In this document: piece by piece, positions 1-7,494 of the stretch
How positions within the stretch are numbered: position 1 is the stretch's first letter
Layout of the letters: the number at the start of each line of letters is the position of its first letter
Assembly (NCBI GenBank): GCA_029959555.1
Contig: JASCPI010000036.1
Coordinates: 1 to 51,590, forward strand
DNA from: Lysobacteraceae bacterium PS02065
Lineage (GTDB): Bacteria > Pseudomonadota > Gammaproteobacteria > Xanthomonadales > Rhodanobacteraceae
Length of the DNA: 51,590 bases
Reading direction: 5' to 3'
Notes under the pieces: model-generated
Told to the model about the DNA's origin: nothing
Seen by the model: the letters and a program-made list of their open reading frames with translations, nothing else
Database searches by the model: none
Made by a program: the position numbers and the translations under genes

Positions 1-157
1 CCCGGCAACTGTTCGGGATGTGAGGAAGGTAACCCGCACCGACCCACGCTCTCCCGCGATCTTCGAGATCAAGGGGTCAACGGTCTGGTGCAGGCTGGGA
101 ACAACTTACAAGGGGTTGGGGAGAGGGGGACGTCGCGCCGCGCGCGACGATCCGCGA
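1..157. other. Non-coding left edge, no gene identified
   Basis: This stretch lies downstream of the last gene of the feo operon (minus strand). I see no reading frame that looks like a real protein, no convincing terminator and no RNA gene. A short dyad GATCT-CGA-AGATC sits within it, but with no promoter partner I could identify. Confidence 0.5.
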
Positions 158-475
158 TCAGTGCCCCGCCCCACTCCGTGGATGCCGGTCGAACACGAGC
201 GGTTTGACGTCCTCGTCCCGTGGTGCCGTCGCCGGCGCAGGACCGCAGCTGCCACAGGTCGAGCAACCGTCGCCGCAGGATCCGCCGCTCGCCGAGGGCG
301 GGCGCAGCCACGCGCCGATGCGGCGCATCGCAGCGGGCCGTGTCGGTGCATCGAGCAGGTTCGCACACGCCGCCAGCCCGCGCCGCCACGTGCGCGGCAT
401 GAGCCTGCGCAATGCGAACAGGGCGGCCCACGCGACGATCAGGCCGACCACGGCGATGTCGAGGAACGCGTTCAC
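158..475 (-). CDS. Small FeoB-associated Cys-rich membrane protein (DUF6587-like)
   Basis: This 105-aa protein starts at a GTG overlapping the feoB stop codon (GTGA, 4-bp overlap), so it is probably translationally coupled to feoB. An N-terminal hydrophobic segment (about residues 4-22) is followed by a basic linker. A cysteine cluster SCGDGCSTCGSCG lies near residues 65-80, and a charged tail ends the protein. Small Cys-rich proteins encoded after feoB are common in proteobacteria. They are thought to support FeoB-mediated iron(II) uptake in place of FeoC, possibly by binding iron or an Fe-S cluster; the exact role is not established. I chose the GTG because the same frame continues upstream inside feoB with shadow-like sequence, and because the membrane segment begins right after it. 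Confidence 0.75.
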   Translation of the reverse strand: MNAFLDIAVVGLIVAWAALFALRRLMPRTWRRGLAACANLLDAPTRPAAMRRIGAWLRPPSASGGSCGDGCSTCGSCGPAPATAPRDEDVKPLVFDRHPRSGAGH

Positions 476-2286
476 GACAGGGCGAGGGTGATCCGGTAGG
501 TGAGGAACGAGGCGACGTAGGCCAGTGCGAACAGGTAGCCGGCCATGATCGCGACATGCCGCCACGAGCCCGTCTCGCGGCGCACCGTGGCCAGCGTCGA
601 CAGGCACATGGGGGCGAACACGTACCAGGCCAACAGCGACAGCGCGGTCGCGAGCGACCACTGCGAGGCGACGACGGCCTGCAGGCCTTCCTCCTGGCCC
701 GACAGCGCGTAGACCGTCGCGAGCGCCGACACCGCGACCTCGCGCGCCGCGAGTCCCGGCACGAGCGCGATGCTGATCTGCCAGTTGAAGCCGATCGGCG
801 CGAACACGACCGCGAGCGCGGCGCCGATGCGCCCCGCGAAGCTGTACTGGATCGCCGGCCCCGTCGCGCCATCGGGCGGCGCCGGGAACGTCGACAGGAA
901 CCACAGCAGCACGGTCAGCGCGAGGATGATGCCGCCGACGCGCTTGAGGAAGATCCACGCACGCTCCCACAGGCCGATCGCGAGGTCGCGCAGGTGCGGC
1001 AGGCGGTACGACGGCAGCTCCATGACGAGCGCATGCTCGCTGGTATCGCGCGACAGCCGCTTGGCGATCCACGCGACGGCGAGCGCACTCGCGATGCCGA
1101 TCACGTACAGCGCGAACAGCACGACACCCTGCAGGTTCAGCACGCCCGCGATCGTCCGCTGCGGCACGAACGCCGCGATCAGCAGCGCGTACACGGGCAG
1201 GCGCGCCGAGCACGTCATGAGCGGCGCGACGAGGATCGTGGTCAGGCGGTCGCGCGGATCGGCGATGCTGCGCGTGGCCATGATGCCCGGGATCGCGCAG
1301 GCGAAGCTCGACAGCAGCGGGATGAACGCGCGCCCGGTCAACCCTGCGCGCAGCATCAGCGTGTCGAGCAGGAACGCCGCGCGCGGCAGGTAACCCGATT
1401 CCTCGAGCGCGAGGATGAACAGGAACAGGATCAGGATCTGCGGCAGGAACACGAGCACGCCGCCGAGTCCCGCGATCAGGCCGTCGACGACGAGGCTCTT
1501 GAGGATGCCGTCGGACATGCCTTCGCCGAGCACGCCGCCGAGCCACGCGAAGCCAGCCTCGATGCCGTCCATGACCGGCTCGGCCCACGCGAATACGGCC
1601 TGGAAGATGAAGAACATGACCACCGCGAGGATCGCGAGGCCGAACACCGGATGCAGCACGACGCGGTCGATCGCGTCGTCGACCGCACTCGTGTCGCGCG
1701 GCATGCGCACGGCGGCCGCGAGCACGCGTCGCACCTCGGCGTGCACGTTGTCGGGCAACGGCCGCGTCGACGGCGCGGGCGGCGGCGCGTCGAGGCGTTC
1801 GATAAGCGCCTTCGCGCCGTCGGCCTGCACGGCGATGGTCTCGATCACCTCGAGATCGAGCTCGCGCGCGAGCACCGCGGTGTCGATCGCGATGCCGCGC
1901 TTGCGCGCCGCATCCATCATGTTGAGCGCAAGCACGACCGGCCGACCGAGCGCGCGCAGCTCGAGCGCGAAACGCAGGTGCAGGCGCAGGTTGGTCGCGT
2001 CGACCACGCAGACGACGACGTCGGGGGCCGGCTCGTCGGGATGGCGGCCCGCGCAGACGTCGCGCGTGATCGCCTCGTCCGGGCTCGTCGGCGACAGGCT
2101 GTAGGCACCGGGCAGGTCGAGCACGCGCACCGCGCGTCCGCCCGGCGAGGTGTAATGGCCTTCCTTGCGCTCGACCGTGACACCGGCGTAGTTCGCGACC
2201 TTCTGGCGCGCGCCGGTCAGGCGATTGAACAACGCGGTCTTGCCCGCGTTCGGGTTGCCCACGAGGGCGAGGTGCAGCGGCGTCAT
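472..2286 (-). CDS. feoB: Ferrous iron transporter FeoB
   Basis: FeoB is the inner-membrane iron(II) transporter with an N-terminal small G domain. The G1 loop GNPNAGKT is at residues 10-17, the G3 motif DLPG at 57-60 and the G4-like motif NMMD at 122-125. A helical linker follows, then a large polytopic C-terminal domain with the two repeated gate-type regions (for example SGYLPRAAFLLD and SSFACAIPGIMATR). At 604 aa it is shorter than enterobacterial FeoB (about 770 aa) but typical of the short form. It begins four bases after the feoA stop and overlaps the small Cys-rich gene downstream, giving a feoA-feoB-small protein operon. A Fur-like box ahead of feoA implies iron repression. Confidence 0.97.
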   Translation of the reverse strand: MTPLHLALVGNPNAGKTALFNRLTGARQKVANYAGVTVERKEGHYTSPGGRAVRVLDLPGAYSLSPTSPDEAITRDVCAGRHPDEPAPDVVVCVVDATNLRLHLRFALELRALGRPVVLALNMMDAARKRGIAIDTAVLARELDLEVIETIAVQADGAKALIERLDAPPPAPSTRPLPDNVHAEVRRVLAAAVRMPRDTSAVDDAIDRVVLHPVFGLAILAVVMFFIFQAVFAWAEPVMDGIEAGFAWLGGVLGEGMSDGILKSLVVDGLIAGLGGVLVFLPQILILFLFILALEESGYLPRAAFLLDTLMLRAGLTGRAFIPLLSSFACAIPGIMATRSIADPRDRLTTILVAPLMTCSARLPVYALLIAAFVPQRTIAGVLNLQGVVLFALYVIGIASALAVAWIAKRLSRDTSEHALVMELPSYRLPHLRDLAIGLWERAWIFLKRVGGIILALTVLLWFLSTFPAPPDGATGPAIQYSFAGRIGAALAVVFAPIGFNWQISIALVPGLAAREVAVSALATVYALSGQEEGLQAVVASQWSLATALSLLAWYVFAPMCLSTLATVRRETGSWRHVAIMAGYLFALAYVASFLTYRITLALS

Positions 2287-2290
2287 CGGT

Positions 2291-2539
2291 TCATCCGGCC
2301 GGGTCGACCGGCACCACGTCGACGCGCGCGGCCTCGCGCAGGCGCAGCGCGAAACGCGTCGAACCGACCTGCACGAGCAGCGGCTCGCCGCCGACCGGAC
2401 CGACCGCGACCACCTTGACGGGTTCGCCGTCGACGAAACCGAGCTCGCGCAGGCGACGCGCGATGCGGTCGTCCTCGCCGACGTCGGTCACGCCGACGAC
2501 CGTGGCGGAAACATGGCGGGGCATCTCGGAGAGCAGCAC
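2291..2539 (-). CDS. feoA: Ferrous iron transport protein FeoA
   Basis: This 82-aa cytosolic protein has an SH3-like fold and is needed for FeoB activity. The sequence shows the usual FeoA pattern: a variable N-terminus, VGVTDVGEDDRIARRLRELGF, and then a beta-rich half with GEPVKVVAVGPVGGEPLLV. The annotated start is a GTG (MLLSEM); an internal ATG at 2524 (MPRHVS) is an equally plausible start. It is the first gene of the operon, with feoB following after 4 bp. Confidence 0.92.
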   Translation of the reverse strand: MLLSEMPRHVSATVVGVTDVGEDDRIARRLRELGFVDGEPVKVVAVGPVGGEPLLVQVGSTRFALRLREAARVDVVPVDPAG

Positions 2540-2572
2540 GGGGACCTGGCCTTCGGCGTGGGTGCCGGCGCG

Positions 2573-2607
2573 ATGGGATCGATTCCCATTCGCGGATGGC
2601 CATTATG
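2573..2607 (-). promoter_or_regulatory. Fur-like box and -10 element of the feo operon
   Basis: On the minus strand the sequence AATGGGAATCGATCCCAT (2573-2590) is a near-perfect dyad. It matches the classic Fur consensus AATGAGAATCATTCTCAT at 14 of 18 positions. It lies 34 bp before the feoA start, just downstream of a -10-like CATAAT (2602-2607, preceded by TGA), so a bound repressor would cover the transcription start. Iron-dependent repression by Fur is inferred from the match and the operon content. Confidence 0.7.
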
Positions 2608-2704
2608 TCATGCGCATCCTGGGACGCCGCGGGCCGGAGCGACCTGCGCAAAATCTCCGCGGTTGGGAGCGGCAGCCCGAACGCGTGCCGTTCGCGAAGC
2701 TCAC

Positions 2705-2735
2705 GTAGGGCGGAACCCGCGCAGCGGATTCCGCC
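2705..2735 (+). repeat. GTAG-headed REP-like palindrome, copy 1
   Basis: The 31-bp element begins with GTAG and forms a stem GGCGGAA...TTCCGCC. It differs by one base from copy 3 at 3734 and is clearly related to copy 2 on the opposite strand. Its form matches the GTAG-headed REP elements described in Stenotrophomonas (SMAG), which are mobilised by RAYT transposases. It lies between the DUF4198 gene and the feo promoter. Confidence 0.75.
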
Positions 2736-2753
2736 GTGGATGTCGCGTCGTGG

Positions 2754-3548
2754 TCAGGGATCGAGCACGCGGAACGTCAGCGTGTAGCCGTAGCCGTACT
2801 CGGGCGCAGCCGCGCCGGCCGGTGCCGGGCCACGATGCTTGACCACGGCCAACCATGTGCCGGCCGAGGCGAGCGGGAACGTCGCAATGCCATCGGCGGC
2901 CGTGGTCAGCGTCGTGCCCTTCTTGCTGCGCGCGTCGCCGGTGCCCGGGAACACCTCGACCTTGGCGCCGGCCAGCGGCTTGCCGTCGAAATGCACCGCG
3001 AACGCGAAACGCTCGCCCGTGTAGAGGTCACTCGGATGCGTCACCGGCACGATCTCGAGCCCGCTCGCGTAGGGCCTGAGCGCTCCCTTCGAAGGCGCCC
3101 CGGCGGTCACGTACGTCTCGCTGAGGTAGACCGACTGGTATTGCGAGACGAGCTTGGCGCCGGCCGGCATCGGCTTGGCCGGATCGCGCGTGGTCTCCTT
3201 CTTGCCGTCGAGCTCCCAGGTGCGGATGACCGCACCGAGGCGCTTGCCGCTGCTGAAACGCCACGTGCCCTTGCCGTCGCCGATCATGTGCTCGACGACC
3301 GCACGCGTCTTGAGCCGCTGCACGGTGTCGACCGGCACCGTCGTGCCGTCCGGACGCGTGGCCGTGAACGTGCTGTCGTCGAACACGACCTCGGGCGCGA
3401 AGAAATCCTCGGCGAACGCGCCGTCGAGCGTGACGAGGTTGCCGTGCATCGGATCGAAGCTGGCCGGCAGCAGGTACGGCGTATGGGCGTGCGCGAAGGA
3501 CGCCACGCATGCGATGACGAGGCCGGCGAGCGGCGCGAAGGCTTTCAT
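2754..3548 (-). CDS. DUF4198 family periplasmic protein
   Basis: This 264-aa protein has a clear signal peptide (MKAFAPLAGLVIACVASFAHA) followed directly by HTPYLLP, a start typical of DUF4198 proteins. The remainder is beta-rich and ends in an Ig/FN3-like segment (GKPLAGAKVEVFPG... GIATFPLASAGTWLAVVKHRG). Family members are periplasmic and often found near metal-uptake genes, but the ligand is unknown. The gene is upstream of feoA on the same strand and separated from it by 214 bp that hold a REP element and the feo promoter, so it is probably a separate unit. No strong Shine-Dalgarno sequence was seen. Confidence 0.82.
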   Translation of the reverse strand: MKAFAPLAGLVIACVASFAHAHTPYLLPASFDPMHGNLVTLDGAFAEDFFAPEVVFDDSTFTATRPDGTTVPVDTVQRLKTRAVVEHMIGDGKGTWRFSSGKRLGAVIRTWELDGKKETTRDPAKPMPAGAKLVSQYQSVYLSETYVTAGAPSKGALRPYASGLEIVPVTHPSDLYTGERFAFAVHFDGKPLAGAKVEVFPGTGDARSKKGTTLTTAADGIATFPLASAGTWLAVVKHRGPAPAGAAAPEYGYGYTLTFRVLDP

Positions 3549-3685
3549 GGGGAGGTTCCGGGGTTGGGCTGCCCGGGCACGATCGGCTGGGGCGCAAGAA
3601 GCGGCCAGTCTAGCCGACCGCGGGAACGGCGCTCAATCGCGGGGATGTGCGCCGGCTCCGGACATGTGAAGTCGCCTGACCTCAC

Positions 3686-3715
3686 GGCGGAATCGCCTGC
3701 GGGGCTCCGCCTTAC
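3686..3715 (-). repeat. GTAG-type REP-like palindrome, copy 2 (inverted)
   Basis: Read on the minus strand this begins GTAAGGCGGAGCCC and ends GATTCCGCC, a diverged version of copies 1 and 3. Together with copy 3 (opposite strand, starting 19 bp further on) it forms an inverted pair, the usual layout of a BIME-like REP doublet. Confidence 0.65.
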
Positions 3716-3733
3716 GCGTGACGCGCTTCTCCG

Positions 3734-3764
3734 GTAGGGCAGAACCCGCGCAGCGGATTCCGCC
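3734..3764 (+). repeat. GTAG-headed REP-like palindrome, copy 3
   Basis: This differs from copy 1 by one base (GGCAGAACCC in place of GGCGGAACCC), with the GTAG head retained. It forms the second half of an inverted doublet with copy 2, in the gap between the DUF4198 and safE genes. Confidence 0.75.
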
Positions 3765-3798
3765 GCAGACGTCCTGCGACGCCGTACGCACGCCGCAT

Positions 3799-4539
3799 TC
3801 AAGGCACGCCCGCGACACGCGGCGCGCAATCGAACGGCAGCCAGGCATGCAGCCACGTCGCGTGGCCGAGCAGCCACGGCGCGACGAGCGTCAGCACCGC
3901 GCAGCCGACGAGCACGCCGGCCGTCGCGCGGCGCATCGACGGCCTGCGCACGAACGCGAGCAGGCGACCCGCGCCCCACGATGTCGCGAGCAGGGCCGGC
4001 AAGGTGCCGACACCGAACGCGAGCATGACGACGCCGGCGTGACCGGCATCGGCCGTCGACGCGGCGACGAGCAGCACCGTGTACGCGAAGCCGCACGGCA
4101 TCCACCCCCACAACGCGCCGAACGCGAGCGCGCGCGGCAGCGTCGCGACCGGCAGCAGGCGTCGCGCGAGCGGAGCGAGCCGCGACCATGCGCGCGAGCC
4201 CACGCGCGTCGACGGATCGCGCACGAGGCCGAGCATGACCGCCGCGGCGAGCACGAACGTCGCCGCCGTGACGACGCGCAACGCGATGCGCACGGGTTCT
4301 GCATCGAGCCAGGAGAAGAGTGAGCCACCGACGCCACCGACGACCACACCCGCGAGCGTGTACGAGGCGATGCGCCCGAACTGGTAGCCGACCAGCAAGG
4401 CGCGCCTCGGACGACCACGCGCATCGCGTGCCGTCGCCATCGCGAGCGCGCTGCCGATGCCCCCGCACATGACGACGCAATGCCCGCTCGCGAGCAGACC
4501 GAGCAAGAGCGCCGCGAACGCGGTCGACAGCGTGCTCAT
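3799..4539 (-). CDS. SafE/TauE-DsbD-like membrane protein of the cbb3 maturation set
   Basis: This 246-aa polytopic protein starts with a membrane helix containing GLLASGHCVVMCGGIGSA, the Cys-containing helix found in the 'sulfite exporter TauE/SafE family' proteins encoded beside ccoS. About six membrane segments are visible. In related bacteria this gene (sometimes called ccoG2 or ycnJ-like) closes the ccoGHIS region and is thought to help copper or thiol chemistry during cbb3 oxidase assembly; its function is not proven. The ATG overlaps the ccoS stop (ATGA). A longer frame extends upstream to 4644 but only covers ccoS in another frame. Confidence 0.8.
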   Translation of the reverse strand: MSTLSTAFAALLLGLLASGHCVVMCGGIGSALAMATARDARGRPRRALLVGYQFGRIASYTLAGVVVGGVGGSLFSWLDAEPVRIALRVVTAATFVLAAAVMLGLVRDPSTRVGSRAWSRLAPLARRLLPVATLPRALAFGALWGWMPCGFAYTVLLVAASTADAGHAGVVMLAFGVGTLPALLATSWGAGRLLAFVRRPSMRRATAGVLVGCAVLTLVAPWLLGHATWLHAWLPFDCAPRVAGVP

Positions 4540-4700
4540 GGCGTGTGCTCGTCCACGGGCGGCGGATCGTCGAGCAGCGGACTCAGCGCCGGCGTGTCGA
4601 GATCGTCGAACTGCGCGTGGTCGACGGCCCAGAAGAACGCCCACGTGCCGAGCGCGAGCAGCACCAGGCTGAGCGGGATCAGCAGCAGGATGATGTTCAT
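4536..4700 (-). CDS. ccoS: cbb3-type cytochrome oxidase assembly protein CcoS
   Basis: This 54-aa protein has one N-terminal membrane helix (MNIILLLIPLSLVLLALGTW) followed by the CcoS signature AFFWAVDHAQFDDLDTPA and an acidic, proline-rich tail. CcoS is required for cofactor insertion into the catalytic subunit of cbb3 oxidase. Its start overlaps the stop of ccoI by ATGA, and its stop overlaps the next start in the same way. The three genes therefore form a tightly coupled set. Confidence 0.93.
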   Translation of the reverse strand: MNIILLLIPLSLVLLALGTWAFFWAVDHAQFDDLDTPALSPLLDDPPPVDEHTP

Positions 4701-7150
4701 GCGGTCACCTCGTGCGCTGCACCAGCCTTCGCACGCGCCACCCCGGAAGCTTCGCTCGCAGCAGGCACGTCGATGCGCAGCGAATGCAGCAGCACGACCA
4801 CCGAGCTCGCCGACATGCCGATCGCGGCGAGCCACGGCGGCACGAAACCGAGTGCGGCGAGCGGCACCACCGACAGGTTGTAACCGAGCGCCCAGGCGAG
4901 GTTGCGGCGCAGCGTCACGAGCATGCGCTGCGCGACCGCACGCGCCTCGGCGATCGCCTCGAGGCACGGCGTCGCGAGCAGGATGCCGCTCGACGCGTGA
5001 GCGAGCGACGCGCCCTCACCGATCGCGATCGCGACATCGGCGCCGGCGAGCACCGGCGCATCGTTGGCCCCGTCACCGACCATCGCGACGACATGCCCGT
5101 TCGCTCGCATCGCGCGCAGATGGCCGAGCTTGTCCTCGGGACGCACGTCGGCGCGCCAGTCGTCGATGCCGAGCCGGTTCGCGACGAGTGCCACGCGCGC
5201 GGCCGCATCGCCGCTGAGGATCGCGACCTTGACGCCGTCCCCGCGCAGCGCCGCGAGCAGCGGCACGACGCCGTCGCGCACGCGCTCGACTACCGGGAAG
5301 CGCGCGATCACGCCGTCGGCATCGGCGAGCACGAGCGCGTCGCCGTCCTCCACCGCCACGGCGACCTTGTCGGCCGCGCAGAGACCGAGCGCGAAACCGG
5401 CACGACCGAGCCGATGGCGCACGCCGTCGACGACCGCTTCGACACCGGCTGCCGCAATCTCGTCGCGCGACGCGATCACGTATGCGCCTGCTTCGGTCCC
5501 CGCGGCACGGCGCAGCGCCGCCGCGAGCGGATGCGCACTGCCTTCCTCGAGTGCAGCGGCCTTCGCGATCGCGTCGGCGCGCGTGCCACGCCGCACCTCG
5601 ATCGCGGCGACGTCGATCGTGGGCTCGGTGAGCGTGCCGGTCTTGTCGAACACGATGCGGTCCACGCGTGCGAGCGCCTCGAGCGCGTCGGCCTCGACGA
5701 CGAGCACGCCGCGCCGCGCGAGCACCGCGACCGCGCGCGTCAGCGCGGCCGGCACCGCGAGCGCGAACGCGCACGGGCAACTCACGACGAGCACGGCCAG
5801 CGACGCCGCGAACGCACGCGACGGATCGATCCAGCTCCATGCCAGCGCGGTCAACAGCGTCAGCACGAATACGCGCGCGACGAAGCGCGCCGCGCGCTGG
5901 TCGGCGAGACGTGCGAGGCGCGGGCGCTCCGATGCCGCGCGCGTGACGAGCCGCACGATGCCGGCGAGCACCGTGTCGGCGCCGGTGCGGCGCACGACGA
6001 TCTCGGCCGGTCCGTCGACGACGAGGCTGCCTGCGACGACGGCCTCGCCGGCGACACGACGTCGCGGCGTCGCCTCGCCGCTGACCAGCGACTCGTCGAT
6101 GCGGCAGGCCGCGCCCGCGAGTTCACCGTCGGCCGGCACCGTACTGCCCGCGGCGACGCGCACGACGTCGCCAGCGGCCAGCTCGTGCACGCCGACGGTC
6201 TCCGTCGTTTCGCCGACGAGACGTTCGGCGAGCGCGGGCTGCAGGCGCGCGAAAGCGTCGACGACATCGCCCGCACGATGGCGCGCGCGCATCTCGACGA
6301 AGCGCCCCGCGAGCAGGAACAGCACGAACATGCTGACCGAATCGAAGTAGATCTCGTGGCCGCCGCGCAGCGTCTCGACGAGGCTGGCCACGTAGATCGC
6401 CGTGATCGCGAGCGCGACCGGCGTGTCCATCGACAGGCGCCGCGCGCGCGCCTCGCGCCATGCCCCAGCAAAGAATGGCTGCGCCGAGTACAACACCACG
6501 GGTGTCGCGACGAGGAACCCGAGCCAGCGGAAAAAATCGCGCACGGCCGGATCGATGCCGTCGAACACGCCCGCGTACAGCGCCACCGCGTACATCATCG
6601 CCTGCATCGCGCCGAGCCCGGCGACGACGAGGCGCTTGAGCGCGTCGCGCGTCTCGCGGCGGCGCGCGGCGTCGATCGCCTCGGCGGTGAGCGGATGCGC
6701 GGCGTAGCCGAGCCGTGCGAGCGCGGCCAGCAGCGTCGACAGCGGCGCGACCGTCGGATCGAACACGAGCACGACGCGACGCGCAGCCGTGTTGACGCCG
6801 ATCTCGTGCACGCCGTCGAGCGCACCGATCGCACGCTCGATGAGCCATGCGCACGCGGCGCAGCGCAGGCCGTCGACGAGCACGACGACCTCGGCATGCG
6901 TCGCGTCGCGCGAACGCACGTGCAGGCGCGCGAGGCCGGGACGGTCCCAGCCCGCGTAGTCGCCGACGGCATGCGCGCGCGGTGCCGGTGCTTCGCGCAC
7001 GCGGTAGTAGTCGTCGAGGCCGAGTCCGGCGATCCATTCCGCGGCGGCGCGGCAGCCGATGCAGCACACGGCGTGCAGGTCGCCGCGTACGCGCGCGCGC
7101 AGGTCGAGGCCGGCGGGAATCGGTTCCTGGCAATGGAAGCAGCTGCTCAT
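4697..7150 (-). CDS. ccoI: CcoI-type copper-transporting P-type ATPase
   Basis: This P1B-type ATPase exports copper for cbb3 oxidase maturation. In order: an N-terminal Cys-rich metal-binding region (C4, C7 and CCIGC at 29-33); an HMA domain with CAAC at 97-100; membrane helices; an actuator domain with SGE at 358-360; the transmembrane CPC motif at 458-460; the phosphorylation motif DKTGTLTEP with Asp502; and the hinge motif GDGANDAP. Length is 817 aa, normal for CcoI. I chose the ATG at 7150 because the Cys-rich domain begins there; an ATG at 7234 only adds a low-complexity leader that runs over the FNR-like box. No ccoNOP genes are in the window. Confidence 0.92.
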   Translation of the reverse strand: MSSCFHCQEPIPAGLDLRARVRGDLHAVCCIGCRAAAEWIAGLGLDDYYRVREAPAPRAHAVGDYAGWDRPGLARLHVRSRDATHAEVVVLVDGLRCAACAWLIERAIGALDGVHEIGVNTAARRVVLVFDPTVAPLSTLLAALARLGYAAHPLTAEAIDAARRRETRDALKRLVVAGLGAMQAMMYAVALYAGVFDGIDPAVRDFFRWLGFLVATPVVLYSAQPFFAGAWREARARRLSMDTPVALAITAIYVASLVETLRGGHEIYFDSVSMFVLFLLAGRFVEMRARHRAGDVVDAFARLQPALAERLVGETTETVGVHELAAGDVVRVAAGSTVPADGELAGAACRIDESLVSGEATPRRRVAGEAVVAGSLVVDGPAEIVVRRTGADTVLAGIVRLVTRAASERPRLARLADQRAARFVARVFVLTLLTALAWSWIDPSRAFAASLAVLVVSCPCAFALAVPAALTRAVAVLARRGVLVVEADALEALARVDRIVFDKTGTLTEPTIDVAAIEVRRGTRADAIAKAAALEEGSAHPLAAALRRAAGTEAGAYVIASRDEIAAAGVEAVVDGVRHRLGRAGFALGLCAADKVAVAVEDGDALVLADADGVIARFPVVERVRDGVVPLLAALRGDGVKVAILSGDAAARVALVANRLGIDDWRADVRPEDKLGHLRAMRANGHVVAMVGDGANDAPVLAGADVAIAIGEGASLAHASSGILLATPCLEAIAEARAVAQRMLVTLRRNLAWALGYNLSVVPLAALGFVPPWLAAIGMSASSVVVLLHSLRIDVPAASEASGVARAKAGAAHEVTA

Positions 7151-7207
7151 GGGGTCGCCATGCGGATCGGGTCGCGTGCAGCGTGCGCGCCCGGGCGTGC
7201 CGGCCGC

Positions 7208-7221
7208 TTGATCGGCGTCAA
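7208..7221. promoter_or_regulatory. FNR/Anr-like box upstream of ccoI
   Basis: TTGAT-CGGC-GTCAA matches the FNR/Anr consensus TTGAT-N4-ATCAA at nine of ten half-site positions. It lies 57 bp before the ccoI start, inside a 344-bp divergent gap (7151-7494) that has no gene. Low-oxygen control of ccoIS fits their role in making a high-affinity oxidase. Confidence 0.65.
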
Positions 7222-7299
7222 GCCGCGCGTGCATCGCGGCGATCCGCCGCAGCGCGTCGTCTTGCGATCCGCGTGATCACCTCGCGGGCGTGTCGCGGG

Positions 7300-7334
7300 T
7301 TATCCACACCGGCCGTGGAGAGTCCTGTGGACAA
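7300..7334. promoter_or_regulatory. Inverted pair of DnaA-box-like nonamers
   Basis: A perfect DnaA box TTATCCACA lies at 7300-7308. A second, inverted box TGTGGACAA (TTGTCCACA on the other strand) lies at 7326-7334, 17 bp away. They sit between the divergent ccoI and esterase genes. Two boxes without an AT-rich unwinding region do not make an origin; they could be a DnaA-responsive or titration site, or chance. Confidence 0.45.
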
Positions 7335-7494
7335 CCTTGGGAACGACGCCTGCGAGCGGCGGCGCGACGCGGTGCACGGTCGGATTGGTCATCGCGCGAC
7401 CAGCGGCATTCCGCGACGCCACGCACGATCGCCGCGTGCGTCGCGGACGTAAGCTCGCGTCGCCGGCACGACGCCGGCTCCGGGGAGTGCCGCG

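Noticed and set aside
412..7276. Long plus-strand frames over feoB (412-2418) and ccoI (4712-7276)
   Set aside because: Composition is shadow-like (Arg/Ala/His-rich) and they lie opposite fully conserved genes.
7300..7334. Replication origin
   Set aside because: Only two DnaA boxes, no AT-rich unwinding region and no dnaA, dnaN, gidA or other origin-linked genes nearby.
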